Shown here piece after piece: positions 34,439 through 43,652 of a stretch of DNA of 64,000 bases. The position numbers and the translations under genes were made by a program. The stretch's first letter is position 1. Each line of letters starts with the position of its first letter. The notes beneath the pieces were generated by a model. The model searched no databases. It saw only the letters and a program-made list of their open reading frames with translations, and was not told where the DNA came from. Source of the DNA: RGIG1934 sp045122895 (GTDB lineage: Bacteria; Bacillota; Clostridia; Lachnospirales; Lachnospiraceae); the NCBI GenBank assembly GCA_045122895.1, contig JBGVIE010000047.1, positions 8,470 to 72,469 on the forward strand, written 5' to 3'.

Positions 34439-37400
34439 ATGCAAGAAAATTTAGGATTATACAGACGACAATTTGAACATGATAACTGTGGTATCGGTGC
34501 TGTGATTAATAGTAAAGGTATAAAGACTCACAGCACAGTGCAGAATGCACTTAAGATTGTTGAAAATCTTGAGCATAGAGCAGGTAAAGACGCAGAAGGA
34601 AAAACAGGTGATGGTGTTGGTATCCTTCTACAGATTTCACATGATTTTTTTAAGAGAGAATGTAATAAGCTTGGCTTTGATATAGGTGAGGAAAGAGAGT
34701 ATGGTATAGCTCAGTTGTTTTTCCCACAGAATGAACTTAAGAGAAACCAGGCAAAGAAGATGTTTGAAATAATCATCGAAAAAGAGGGCCTTAAGCTTCT
34801 TGGCTACAGAGATGTTCCTGTAGATGATAAGGTGCTTGGTAACAAGGCGAGAGAGTGTATGCCACATATTGTTCAGGCATTCATTAAGAAGCCTGCGCAT
34901 TTAGCTAAAGGACTTGATTTTGACAGAGAATTATATATTGCAAGAAGAGAGTTTGAACAGTCAAATGACAACACTTATGTTGTATCTATGTCAAGCAGAA
35001 CAATTGTATACAAAGGTATGTTCCTTGTAAACCAGCTTAGAACCTTCTTTGCTGATCTTCAGGATGAAGCATATGTATCTGCTATTGCGATGGTACATTC
35101 AAGATTCAGTACTAACACAAATCCAAGCTGGGAGAGAGCTCATCCAAACAGATTTATCGTTCATAACGGTGAGATTAATACAATTAGAGGTAACGCTGAT
35201 AAGATGCTTGCCAGAGAAGAGACAATGGAATCAGTTCATTTAAAGGGACAGCTTCACAAGATTCTTCCTGTAGTAGATACAAGAGGTTCGGATTCAGCTA
35301 TGCTTGATAATACACTTGAATTTTTAGTGATGAGTGGTATGGAGCTTCCGCTTGCTGTGATGATTACAATTCCGGAGCCATGGGCAAACAATCAGACACT
35401 TAGCCAGGATGAAAGAGATTTCTATCAGTACTATGCGACTATGATGGAGCCTTGGGATGGACCTGCATCAATCGTATTTTCTGATGGTGATTTGGCAGGT
35501 GCCGTACTTGACAGAAATGGTCTTAGACCTTCGAGATATTATGTGTTAAAAAATGGTGATGTTGTGCTTGCTTCAGAGGTTGGTGTTCTCGATATTCCTG
35601 AATCAGAGATCGTATTAAAGGAACGTCTTCATCCGGGAAAAATGCTTCTTATCGATACAGTAAAGGGTGAGATTGTACAGGATGATGAGCTGAAGGAAAG
35701 ATACACTACAAAGCAGCCTTATGGTGAGTGGTTAGACAGTAATCTTCTCCATCTTAAAGATTTAAAGATTCCAAATAAGAGAATAGAAAAATATGATGCT
35801 AAGATGCAGAAACAGCTTCAGAAAGCATTCGGCTACACATATGAAGAGTACAAGAATTCAATTTATAATATGGCATTAAATGCTGGCGAAGCAATTGCAG
35901 CTATGGGTGTTGATACACCACTTGCGGCATTATCAGATAAGAATCATCTTTTATTTGATTATTTTAAACAGTTGTTTGCACAGGTTACAAATCCGCCTAT
36001 TGATGCAATAAGAGAAGCAATTGTAACAAGTACAACTGTGTATGTCGGTAAACAGGGTAACCTTTTATCAGAAGAGCCTGAAAACTGTCAGGTCTTAAAA
36101 ATCGAAAATCCTATTCTTACAAACACAGATATGTTAAAGATTAAGAATATGGATAAAGAAGGCTTTAAGGTGGCTGTAGTACCTATTGTTTATTACAAGA
36201 GTACAAAGCTTGAGAGAGCCATTGACAGAGTGTTCGTAGAAGTTGACAAGGTATACAAGGATGGAGCTAATATCGTTGTGTTATCAGACAGAGGCGTTGA
36301 TGAAAACCATGTGGCTATACCTTCGCTTCTTGCTGTGTCTGCAGTTCATCAGCATCTTGTAGCTACTAAGAAACAGACATCACTTGCTCTTATACTTGAG
36401 TCAGGTGAGCCAAGAGAGGTACACCACTTTGCAACACTTTTAGGTTACGGTGCATTGGCAGTAAATCCATATCTTGCACATGATACTATCGAGGAGCTTA
36501 TCACAGAAAAAATTCTTGATAAAGATTATTATGCAGCAGTTGCAGATTACGATGATGCTATTTTACATGGAATTGTAAAGATTGCTTCTAAGATGGGTAT
36601 TTCAACAATCCAGTCATATCAGGGCGCTAAGATTTTTGAGGCTATTGGTATCTCGCAGAGTGTTGTTGACAAATATTTTAACGGAACAGTGAGCCGTGTG
36701 GGCGGTATCGATATGGAAGATATCGAAAAGCAGGTAGATGAAAGACATTCAAAGGCTTTTGATCCACTTGGGCTTGAAACAGACTTAACTCTTGACAGTG
36801 TAGGTAAGCATAAGAGAAGAAGCGGTGGCGAGGAACACAGATACAATCCTCAGACAATCCATATGCTTCAGCAGGCTACCTGGACAGGAAGCTATGATTT
36901 ATATAAACAGTATGCGACTGAAATAGATAAAGAACAAAGCGGTTATTTAAGAAGTATGCTTGATTTCAATTATGCAGCTAAGCCTGTTAATATCGATGAG
37001 GTTGAGAGTGAAGACGAAATTGTTAAACGTTTTAAAACAGGTGCCATGTCATATGGTTCAATCTCAGAGGAAGCACATGAAACACTTGCGATTGCAATGA
37101 ATAATCTTCATGGTAAATCAAATACCGGTGAAGGTGGAGAGAGTGAGGAGCGTCTCGATTCGGCAGGAAGCAAGGTTGACAGATGTTCAGCAATTAAGCA
37201 GGTGGCTTCGGGCAGATTTGGTGTTACAAGCAGATATCTGGTAAGTGCTAAAGAAATTCAGATTAAGATGGCACAGGGTGCAAAGCCGGGTGAAGGCGGA
37301 CACCTTCCGGCTAAGAAGGTTTATCCTTGGGTTGCAAAGACAAGACATTCTACACCGGGTGTAAGTCTTATCTCACCACCACCACATCATGATATTTATT

Positions 37401-38980
37401 CAATCGAAGATTTGGCTGAGCTTATCTATGATTTGAAAAATGCAAACACAAAGGCTGATATTTCAGTTAAACTTGTATCAGAGGCAGGTGTTGGTACTGT
37501 AGCAGCAGGTGTTGCAAAAGCAGGTGCTCAGATAATACTTATATCAGGTTATGACGGAGGTACAGGTGCAGCTCCGGAAAGCTCAATTCACAATGCAGGA
37601 CTTCCTTGGGAATTAGGTCTTGCAGAGACTCATCAGACACTTATTCAGAATGGACTTAGACAGAGAGTAAGAATTGAGACAGATGGTAAACTTATGAGTG
37701 GTCGTGATGTAGCTATCGCAGCACTACTTGGTGCAGAGGAATTTGGTTTTGCTACTGCTCCGCTTGTAACAATGGGATGCGTAATGATGAGAGTATGTAA
37801 TCTTGATACATGTCCTGTCGGTGTGGCTACACAGAACCCTGAGCTTAGAAAGAGATTCAAGGGTAAACCGGAATATGTTGAAAACTTTATGAGATTTATA
37901 GCAAGAGAACTTCGGGAATATATGGCTAAGCTTGGTGTAAGAACAATTGATGAGATGGTTGGACGTGTAGATTTACTTAAGGTAAAAGAGGATTCATCAC
38001 TTCCTATGGCTAAGAAGATGGATTTAAGTCAGATTCTTGCAAATCAGTTTGGAGATACTAAGGAACCTGTTACTTTTAACAAGGATTTAGTATACGATTT
38101 TGAACTTGAAAAAACACTTGATGAAAAGGTTCTTCTCAAGAAGCTTGGAAAAGCAGTGAAAGAGGGAACTAAGGCGTCCCTTGATATAAAGGTTGGAAAT
38201 ACAGACAGAGCATTTGGTACAATTCTTGGTTCAGAGATTACAAGAAATCACAAGAAGGGACTTGCTGACGACACTATTACAATCAATTGTAAAGGTGCAG
38301 GCGGACAGAGCTTTGGTGCATTTATTCCTGCTGGTCTTACACTTTCGCTTTGCGGTGATACTAATGATTATTTTGGTAAGGGATTATCGGGTGGTAAGCT
38401 TGTAGTGTATCCACCGGCTGACAGAGGTTATAAAGCTGAGGAAAATATTATCGCAGGTAACGTGGCATTGTATGGTGCTACAAGTGGTAAGGCATTTATC
38501 AACGGTGTTGCAGGTGAGCGTTTTGCCGTAAGAAACTCTGGTGCTTACGCTGTTGTCGAAGGTGTCGGCGAGCATGGCTGTGAATATATGACAGGTGGTC
38601 GTGTAGTTGTACTTGGTAAAACCGGCAAAAACTTTGCCGCAGGTATGAGTGGCGGTATCGCATATGTACTTGATGAAGATAATCATCTCTACAGAAATCT
38701 TAACAAAGATATGATCAGTATAGAAAAGCTTGAGAGCAAGTATGATATACATGAGCTTAAGAGCCTTATCGAAGAACACGTGAAGGAAACAGGTTCTGAG
38801 AGAGGAAAGAGTATTCTTGCAGACTGGGAAAATTATGTAGGCAAATTCAAGAAGATTATTCCAAATGACTACAAGAAGATGGTTGCTTTATCAGCTAAGC
38901 TTGAAGAAAAAGGTATGAGTACAGAACAGGCACAGATTGAAGCGTTCTATGAAAGCTTTGCAACAAAGAAAGGGGAATAA
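34439..38980 (+). CDS. gltB: glutamate synthase large subunit
   Basis: GltB transfers the amide of glutamine to 2-oxoglutarate, making glutamate. The N-terminal Ntn glutaminase has its cysteine in EHDNCGIGAV after a 16-residue propeptide. The central and FMN-binding domains follow, with KPGEGGHLPAKKVYP and LISGYDGGTGAAPESS. The 3Fe-4S cysteines are in CVMMRVCNLDTCPVGVATQ. The C-terminal beta-helix carries G-rich repeats (GKGLSGGKLVVYPP, ALYGATSGKAFINGVAGERF). At 1513 residues the length is normal. GltD follows 4 bases later. This pairs with Amt ammonium uptake, encoded at 59379, through glutamine synthetase, which is not in the window. Confidence 0.96.
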   Translation: MQENLGLYRRQFEHDNCGIGAVINSKGIKTHSTVQNALKIVENLEHRAGKDAEGKTGDGVGILLQISHDFFKRECNKLGFDIGEEREYGIAQLFFPQNELKRNQAKKMFEIIIEKEGLKLLGYRDVPVDDKVLGNKARECMPHIVQAFIKKPAHLAKGLDFDRELYIARREFEQSNDNTYVVSMSSRTIVYKGMFLVNQLRTFFADLQDEAYVSAIAMVHSRFSTNTNPSWERAHPNRFIVHNGEINTIRGNADKMLAREETMESVHLKGQLHKILPVVDTRGSDSAMLDNTLEFLVMSGMELPLAVMITIPEPWANNQTLSQDERDFYQYYATMMEPWDGPASIVFSDGDLAGAVLDRNGLRPSRYYVLKNGDVVLASEVGVLDIPESEIVLKERLHPGKMLLIDTVKGEIVQDDELKERYTTKQPYGEWLDSNLLHLKDLKIPNKRIEKYDAKMQKQLQKAFGYTYEEYKNSIYNMALNAGEAIAAMGVDTPLAALSDKNHLLFDYFKQLFAQVTNPPIDAIREAIVTSTTVYVGKQGNLLSEEPENCQVLKIENPILTNTDMLKIKNMDKEGFKVAVVPIVYYKSTKLERAIDRVFVEVDKVYKDGANIVVLSDRGVDENHVAIPSLLAVSAVHQHLVATKKQTSLALILESGEPREVHHFATLLGYGALAVNPYLAHDTIEELITEKILDKDYYAAVADYDDAILHGIVKIASKMGISTIQSYQGAKIFEAIGISQSVVDKYFNGTVSRVGGIDMEDIEKQVDERHSKAFDPLGLETDLTLDSVGKHKRRSGGEEHRYNPQTIHMLQQATWTGSYDLYKQYATEIDKEQSGYLRSMLDFNYAAKPVNIDEVESEDEIVKRFKTGAMSYGSISEEAHETLAIAMNNLHGKSNTGEGGESEERLDSAGSKVDRCSAIKQVASGRFGVTSRYLVSAKEIQIKMAQGAKPGEGGHLPAKKVYPWVAKTRHSTPGVSLISPPPHHDIYSIEDLAELIYDLKNANTKADISVKLVSEAGVGTVAAGVAKAGAQIILISGYDGGTGAAPESSIHNAGLPWELGLAETHQTLIQNGLRQRVRIETDGKLMSGRDVAIAALLGAEEFGFATAPLVTMGCVMMRVCNLDTCPVGVATQNPELRKRFKGKPEYVENFMRFIARELREYMAKLGVRTIDEMVGRVDLLKVKEDSSLPMAKKMDLSQILANQFGDTKEPVTFNKDLVYDFELEKTLDEKVLLKKLGKAVKEGTKASLDIKVGNTDRAFGTILGSEITRNHKKGLADDTITINCKGAGGQSFGAFIPAGLTLSLCGDTNDYFGKGLSGGKLVVYPPADRGYKAEENIIAGNVALYGATSGKAFINGVAGERFAVRNSGAYAVVEGVGEHGCEYMTGGRVVVLGKTGKNFAAGMSGGIAYVLDEDNHLYRNLNKDMISIEKLESKYDIHELKSLIEEHVKETGSERGKSILADWENYVGKFKKIIPNDYKKMVALSAKLEEKGMSTEQAQIEAFYESFATKKGE

Positions 38981-38984
38981 AAGG

Positions 38985-40412
38985 ATGGAACCATTAAAGA
39001 GAATTAAGAATTTTAACGAATTTCATGAGCCTGTTTCTCTTAAAAAACAAGAAGAGCAGGGTAGCAGATGTATGGCGTGTGGTGTACCATTTTGCCAGAA
39101 CGGTCAGATAGTTGGAAGTATGGTATCAGGTTGTCCTCTTAACAACCTGGTTCCGGAGACCAATGCTTTAGTATGCTCAGGTAATTGGAAACAGGCATAT
39201 GACAGATTGGTTAAGACTAACTGTTTCCCGGAATTTACAAGCCGTGTATGTCCTGCTCTTTGTGAAGCGGCATGTACATGTAATCTTCATGAGGAACCGG
39301 TAAGAACAAAGGAAAACGAGCGGGCAATTATTGAGAATGCATTTGAAAGCGGTTATGTAACTGCCAACCCTCCTAAGGTTAGAACCGGAAAGAAAGTGGC
39401 AGTTGTGGGTTCAGGTCCTTCAGGACTTGCTGCAGCGCTTAAGCTTAACAAAAGAGGTCATTTGGTTACTGTTTATGAACGTGCAGACAGAGTTGGTGGT
39501 TTACTCAGATATGGTATTCCAAATATGAAGATTGATAAGAGCGTGATTGACAGAAGAATTAAGCTTATGGAAGAGGAAGGCGTTATTTTCAAAACAGGAG
39601 TAAATGTTGGAAAAGACGTGACATACGCTGAACTTAAGAGAGAATTTGATGTAGTTATTCTTGCCTGTGGTGCATCAAATCCAAGGGATATATTGGCACC
39701 GGGAAGAAATGCCAAAGGAATATATTTTGCAGTTGATTATCTCACATCAGTTACAAAGAGTTTGCTTGATTCAGATTTTAAGGACGGAAAAGCTATATCT
39801 GCAAAGGATAAAAATGTAATAGTAATCGGTGGTGGTGACACAGGTAATGACTGTGTCGGAACAGCAATACGTCAGGGAGCTAAATCTGTTGTCCAATTAG
39901 AGATGATGCCAAAACCATCAGATACACGTACTGCTGACAATGCGTGGCCTGAGTGGCCAAAGGTCTTAAAGACAGACTATGGTCAGGAAGAAGCTATTGC
40001 TGTATTTGGAAAAGATCCAAGAGTGTATCAGACAACAGTGGAAGAATTCATAGTTGATAAAAAGGGCAATCTTACTAAGGTTAAGCTTGTATCTTTAGAG
40101 CCTAAGATGGACGAAAAGACAAAGCGTATGAATATGGTTAAGGTGGCAGGAAGCGAAAAAGAGATACCGGCAGATATGGTTCTTATTGCGGCAGGCTTCC
40201 TTGGAAGTGAAAGCTACGTGACTGATGCCTTCAAAGTGAAGGTGGATGAGAGAACTAACGTGGCTACAAAGAACTTTGAAACTAACGTTAAGGGCGTATT
40301 TGCAGCAGGTGATATGAGAAGAGGTCAGTCGCTTGTTGTGTGGGCTATTCGTGAAGGATTCGAAGTGGCAAAGGCGGTAGATTTAACCTTGATGGGTTAT
40401 TCAAATCTATAA
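38985..40412 (+). CDS. gltD: glutamate synthase small subunit
   Basis: GltD passes electrons from NADPH through FAD and iron-sulfur clusters to GltB. The N-terminal cysteine clusters are CMACGVPFCQNG and RVCPALCEAACTC. The FAD motif is VAVVGSGPSGLAAALKL, and the NADPH-binding motif is VIVIGGGDTGNDCVGTA. The end GVFAAGDMRRGQSLVVWAI is typical. The start is placed at 38985 (MEPLKRIKNFNEF), giving 475 residues as usual. The frame continues upstream into gltB without conserved sequence. Confidence 0.95.
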   Translation: MEPLKRIKNFNEFHEPVSLKKQEEQGSRCMACGVPFCQNGQIVGSMVSGCPLNNLVPETNALVCSGNWKQAYDRLVKTNCFPEFTSRVCPALCEAACTCNLHEEPVRTKENERAIIENAFESGYVTANPPKVRTGKKVAVVGSGPSGLAAALKLNKRGHLVTVYERADRVGGLLRYGIPNMKIDKSVIDRRIKLMEEEGVIFKTGVNVGKDVTYAELKREFDVVILACGASNPRDILAPGRNAKGIYFAVDYLTSVTKSLLDSDFKDGKAISAKDKNVIVIGGGDTGNDCVGTAIRQGAKSVVQLEMMPKPSDTRTADNAWPEWPKVLKTDYGQEEAIAVFGKDPRVYQTTVEEFIVDKKGNLTKVKLVSLEPKMDEKTKRMNMVKVAGSEKEIPADMVLIAAGFLGSESYVTDAFKVKVDERTNVATKNFETNVKGVFAAGDMRRGQSLVVWAIREGFEVAKAVDLTLMGYSNL

Positions 40413-40429
40413 AAAAACAACTAGACTCG

Positions 40430-40475
40430 AAAAAAGAGGTATCAGAACGTTATGTTTTGGTACTTCTTTTTTGTT
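40430..40475 (+). terminator. terminator after gltD
   Basis: AAAAAAGAGGTATCAGAAC pairs almost fully with GTTTTGGTACTTCTTTTTT through a four- to five-base loop. It ends the nitrogen operon. The A-rich 5' arm would let it act in both directions. Confidence 0.85.
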
Positions 40476-40518
40476 ATAGAAAATCACTATAACCAGCTAT
40501 AACAATTTGATTATTGTA

Positions 40519-40546
40519 TTATTTTTCTGTGATGTTACAATGTAAC
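40519..40546 (+). promoter_or_regulatory. probable metF promoter
   Basis: TTGTAT and TACAAT are about 16 bases apart and end immediately before the structured repeat. If this is the promoter, the repeat is transcribed as the metF leader. Confidence 0.4.
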
Positions 40547-40680
40547 TGTTCAGAGCCAAGCATATTTTTACAGTTAATTGCGATGAATGCTTGCATTCGT
40601 GAGCGATTAACTGTAAAAATATATTTGGCGGATACGCCACACCGAGAAAACGAAAGTTTTCGAGGTGAGGCTCTGAACAG
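40546..40680 (+). repeat. structured repeat, copy 2 (complete), in the metF leader
   Basis: The outer arms CTGTTCAGAGCC and GGCTCTGAACAG are perfect 12-base complements. Inside are three arms. The first is a 20-pair stem (40562-40581 with 40603-40622, one G-T) capped by GAATGC-TT-GCATTC. The second is TGGCG-GATA-CGCCA. The third, 40640-40667, has CACC/GGTG, tandem G-A mismatches, GAAAAC/GTTTTC and a GAAA tetraloop. GNRA loop and G-A pairs are RNA-like. A shorter copy lies at 25959-26092. The element ends 9 bases before the metF ribosome-binding site. Confidence 0.88.
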
Positions 40681-40700
40681 TTTCATTGAAGGAGATTATT

Positions 40701-41570
40701 ATGAGAATTAGTGAAAAGTATAAACAGAAGGAAACAGTGTTGTCGTTTGAGATTTTTCCACCAAAGAAGGAGTCAACACTTAGTCAGATAGATGAGACAA
40801 TAAGCATTCTTAGTGAACAGAATCCTGATTACATAAGCGTTACTTTTGGAGCTGGTGGAAGCTCTAACAACAACAAGACAATTGAGCTTGCAAGAAAAAT
40901 CAAGACGGAATATAACGTTGACCCGATGGTCCACCTTACATGTCTTTGTTATAACAAAAATGAAATTGATGATTTTTACACAACTCTTAAGGAGAGCGGC
41001 ATAGAGAATATTCTTGCCCTTCGTGGCGATAGAAATCCGTCAGTTCCTGAGAGAGACGATTTCAAGCATGCAGATGACCTTACAAGATACTTAAAGAGCA
41101 AGGGTGATGATTTCTGTATTGCAGGTGCATGTTATCCTGAGACACATCCGGAGGCAGAAAGCTCGGTGAGTGATATCACAAATCTCAAGAAGAAGGTTGA
41201 TGCAGGTGATGAATTCCTGGTGTCACAGCTGTTTTTTGACAATGAGCATTTTTACAGATTTAAGGAAAAATGCGATATAGCAGGTATCAATGTTCCTATT
41301 TCGGCAGGTATTATGCCTGTTACAAATAAAGCTCAGATTGAGAGAATGGTGAATATGTGTGGTGCGTATCTCCCGGAGAAGTTCGTAAAGATTCTTAACA
41401 AGTATGAGAATAACCGGGAGGCCTTGTTTGATGCAGGTATGGCTTATGCAATAAGCCAGGTTATTGATCTGCTTGCAAACGGTGTGTCAGGTATTCATCT
41501 TTATACAATGAATAATCCTATTATTGCAAGACGTATATGTGATGGAATAAAGAATATCGTAAATCCATAG
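40701..41570 (+). CDS. metF: 5,10-methylenetetrahydrofolate reductase
   Basis: MetF reduces methylene-THF to methyl-THF for methionine synthesis or, in acetogens, the Wood-Ljungdahl pathway. Family blocks are VLSFEIFPPKKEST, YISVTFGAGGSS, ILALRGDRNP, CIAGACYPETHPEA and FLVSQLFFDNEHF, ending near GVSGIHLYTMNNPIIARRI. The 289-residue length is standard for the bacterial FAD enzyme. ATG 40701 follows AAGGAG by 6 bases. No metH or acetogenesis genes adjoin, so a methionine role is more likely. Confidence 0.94.
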   Translation: MRISEKYKQKETVLSFEIFPPKKESTLSQIDETISILSEQNPDYISVTFGAGGSSNNNKTIELARKIKTEYNVDPMVHLTCLCYNKNEIDDFYTTLKESGIENILALRGDRNPSVPERDDFKHADDLTRYLKSKGDDFCIAGACYPETHPEAESSVSDITNLKKKVDAGDEFLVSQLFFDNEHFYRFKEKCDIAGINVPISAGIMPVTNKAQIERMVNMCGAYLPEKFVKILNKYENNREALFDAGMAYAISQVIDLLANGVSGIHLYTMNNPIIARRICDGIKNIVNP

Positions 41571-41646
41571 ATGTTGCTTGATTTATAAGTTCTTTTTTGG
41601 TAAAATACTATGAAAAAGTACTTAAAGCAAAAGAATGGAGATTATT

Positions 41647-42615
41647 ATGAGAAAAAGTTTAAAGAGAGTGTTAGCATTAACACTTGGTGCTACATTAGCA
41701 ATGTCAGCATTTACAGGATGCTCAAAGGAAGCAAAGAAATACAACGTGGGAATTTGCCAGCTAGTACAGCATGAAGCTTTAGATGCTGCTACTAAGGGAT
41801 TCAAGGACGCGCTTAAAGAAAAGCTTGGTGACGATGTTAAGTTCGACGAGCAGAATGCACAGGGTGATTCGGCTACATGTTCAACAATCGTTAACACATT
41901 CGTGTCATCTAAGAAGGATTTAATCTTAGCAAATGCTACAGCACCTCTTCAGGCAGCTGCAAATGCTACAGAGGAGATTCCTATTCTTGGTACATCAATC
42001 ACTGATTATGCAACAGCTTTGGATTTAGCGGATTTTGACGGAACTACAGGTATCAATGTATCAGGTACAAGCGATCTTGCTCCACTTGACAAGCAGGCGG
42101 ATTTGATTAAGGAATTATTCCCGGATGCCAAGAAGGTTGGTATTCTTTACTGTTCGGCAGAGACTAATTCAAAGTTCCAGGCAGATAAGATTACAGAGCA
42201 CCTTAATGAACTTGGTTATGAATGTAAGGAGTTCACATTCGTGGATTCAAACGATATCGCTGCAGTATTAAATGGTGCTGTAGATTACAGTGATGTAATG
42301 TATATTCCAACAGATAACACAGCAGCTTCAAACACAGAAGTAATTGACAGTATTGCAAGACCGGCAGGTGTTCCAATCGTAGCCGGTGAAGCAGGTATCT
42401 GTAAGGGATGTGGTGTTGCTACATTATCTATTAGTTACTATGATATCGGATATGCGTCAGGGTTACAGGCATATGAGATTCTTAAGAATGGAAAAGACGT
42501 ATCTAAGATGGGAATCGAATATGCACCAAATGTAACAAAGCAGTACAACAAAGATATTTGTGATGAGTTAAAGATCACAGTTCCTGAAGGATACGAAGCA
42601 ATCGAAAGCAATTAG
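41647..42615 (+). CDS. ABC transporter substrate-binding lipoprotein, TrpX-like
   Basis: This 322-residue lipoprotein has a signal peptide with lipobox MSAFTGCSKE. The mature domain has the two-lobed periplasmic-binding fold of COG2984 (YNVGICQLVQHEALDAATKG, ILYCSAETNSKFQADKI, VPIVAGEAGICKGCG). Members with the matching permease and ATPase import tryptophan or related aromatic compounds. ATG 41647 follows GGAG by 5 bases. It leads a three-gene operon, with a stem-loop before the permease gene. Confidence 0.88.
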   Translation: MRKSLKRVLALTLGATLAMSAFTGCSKEAKKYNVGICQLVQHEALDAATKGFKDALKEKLGDDVKFDEQNAQGDSATCSTIVNTFVSSKKDLILANATAPLQAAANATEEIPILGTSITDYATALDLADFDGTTGINVSGTSDLAPLDKQADLIKELFPDAKKVGILYCSAETNSKFQADKITEHLNELGYECKEFTFVDSNDIAAVLNGAVDYSDVMYIPTDNTAASNTEVIDSIARPAGVPIVAGEAGICKGCGVATLSISYYDIGYASGLQAYEILKNGKDVSKMGIEYAPNVTKQYNKDICDELKITVPEGYEAIESN

Positions 42616-42617
42616 TA

Positions 42618-42668
42618 ATTAACGTCCCTCGTCATTTAGCTGGCGGGGGATTAGTACGTTTTTTATGG
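42618..42668 (+). terminator. partial terminator between binding protein and permease genes
   Basis: CCCTCGTC pairs with GGCGGGGG (with wobbles), enclosed by AACGT/ACGTT and followed by T6. It probably lowers expression of the permease and ATPase relative to the binding protein. Confidence 0.6.
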
Positions 42669-42681
42669 AATGGAGAAAATT

Positions 42682-43650
42682 ATGGATTTTTCAGTTTTAT
42701 TTAATGCACTTCCAGGTGCGGTTGCACAGGGACTTATATGGGGAATTATGGCAATAGGCGTCTATATTACATACAAGATTCTGGATGTGGCTGACCTCAC
42801 TGTTGACGGCACAATGTGTACAGGAGGTGCAGTTTGTGTAGTTATGATGTTATCCGGACAGAATGTGTGGGTAAGTATTTTATGCGCAGTGTTAGCAGGT
42901 CTTATAGCAGGACTTGCAACAGGACTTTTTCATGTATGTATGGGAATACCTGCAATTTTGGCAGGTATTTTGACACAGATAGGTTTGTGGTCAGTTAACT
43001 ATATGATAATTGGTTCAGCTAATCAGGTTATCAGGTCAAATAAATATGATGTACTTGTAGCATCAAAATATGTAAAGGATGTACCGTTTTTTAAGAATTC
43101 AATTACAGTATCAGCTATTTTTGTGATAGTTATTATTGCTCTGTTATACTGGTTTTTTGGAACAGCGCTTGGATGTTCACTAAGAGCGACAGGCAGCAAT
43201 TCTAAGATGAGCAGGGCACAGGGAATTAACACTAACAGAAATGTTGTTCTTGGTCTTATGATTTCAAACGGACTTGTTGCATTGTCAAGTGCACTTTTGT
43301 CACAGTATCAGGGATTCGTTGATATTAACATGGGACGTGGGGCAATTGTTATAGGTCTTGCAGCCGTAATTATTGGTACAGTTATTTTTGAAAGAATATT
43401 TAAGAATTTTGCACTTAAGTTACTCTCAGTTGCAATCGGTGCAGTTATATATTATGTAGTATTGACAATAGTTATCTGGATGGGAATTGATACTAACCTG
43501 CTTAAACTTTTACAGGCACTTGTGGTTGCGGTATTCCTTGCACTTCCATATTGGAAGAAGGTATATATGCCGGCTATTATGAGCATGAAGAAGAGAAAAG
43601 CTATCAGAATGCATAACAAACAGGTGCTTGCAGCAAGGAAGGGAGAGTAA
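42682..43650 (+). CDS. ABC transporter permease, TrpY-like
   Basis: This integral membrane protein of about 322 residues and 8-10 helices is of the branched-chain-permease-like COG4120 type. Recognisable parts are GAVAQGLIWGIMAIGVYITY, VADLTVDGTMCTGGAVCVVM, and a conserved cytoplasmic loop LGCSLRATGSNSKMSRAQGI that contacts the ATPase. The basic C-terminus is cytoplasmic. Start 42682 is placed behind ATGGAGAA. It ends 2 bases before the ATPase gene. Confidence 0.88.
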   Translation: MDFSVLFNALPGAVAQGLIWGIMAIGVYITYKILDVADLTVDGTMCTGGAVCVVMMLSGQNVWVSILCAVLAGLIAGLATGLFHVCMGIPAILAGILTQIGLWSVNYMIIGSANQVIRSNKYDVLVASKYVKDVPFFKNSITVSAIFVIVIIALLYWFFGTALGCSLRATGSNSKMSRAQGINTNRNVVLGLMISNGLVALSSALLSQYQGFVDINMGRGAIVIGLAAVIIGTVIFERIFKNFALKLLSVAIGAVIYYVVLTIVIWMGIDTNLLKLLQALVVAVFLALPYWKKVYMPAIMSMKKRKAIRMHNKQVLAARKGE

Positions 43651-43652
43651 AT

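Noticed and set aside
40546..40680. SAM riboswitch or T-box in the metF leader
   Set aside because: The arm pattern does not match SAM-I/II/III or T-box features that I can recall (no T-box sequence, no SAM-I core), and a second copy exists far from any methionine gene.
40514..40711. 65-codon ORF before metF
   Set aside because: It is translation through the structured repeat; the same peptide-like sequence appears in copy 1 on the other strand. No ribosome-binding site precedes it.
41571..41646. tryptophan T-box or TRAP leader before the TrpXYZ-like operon
   Set aside because: Only 76 bases separate metF and the binding-protein gene, with no T-box motif and no GAG/TAG repeat series.
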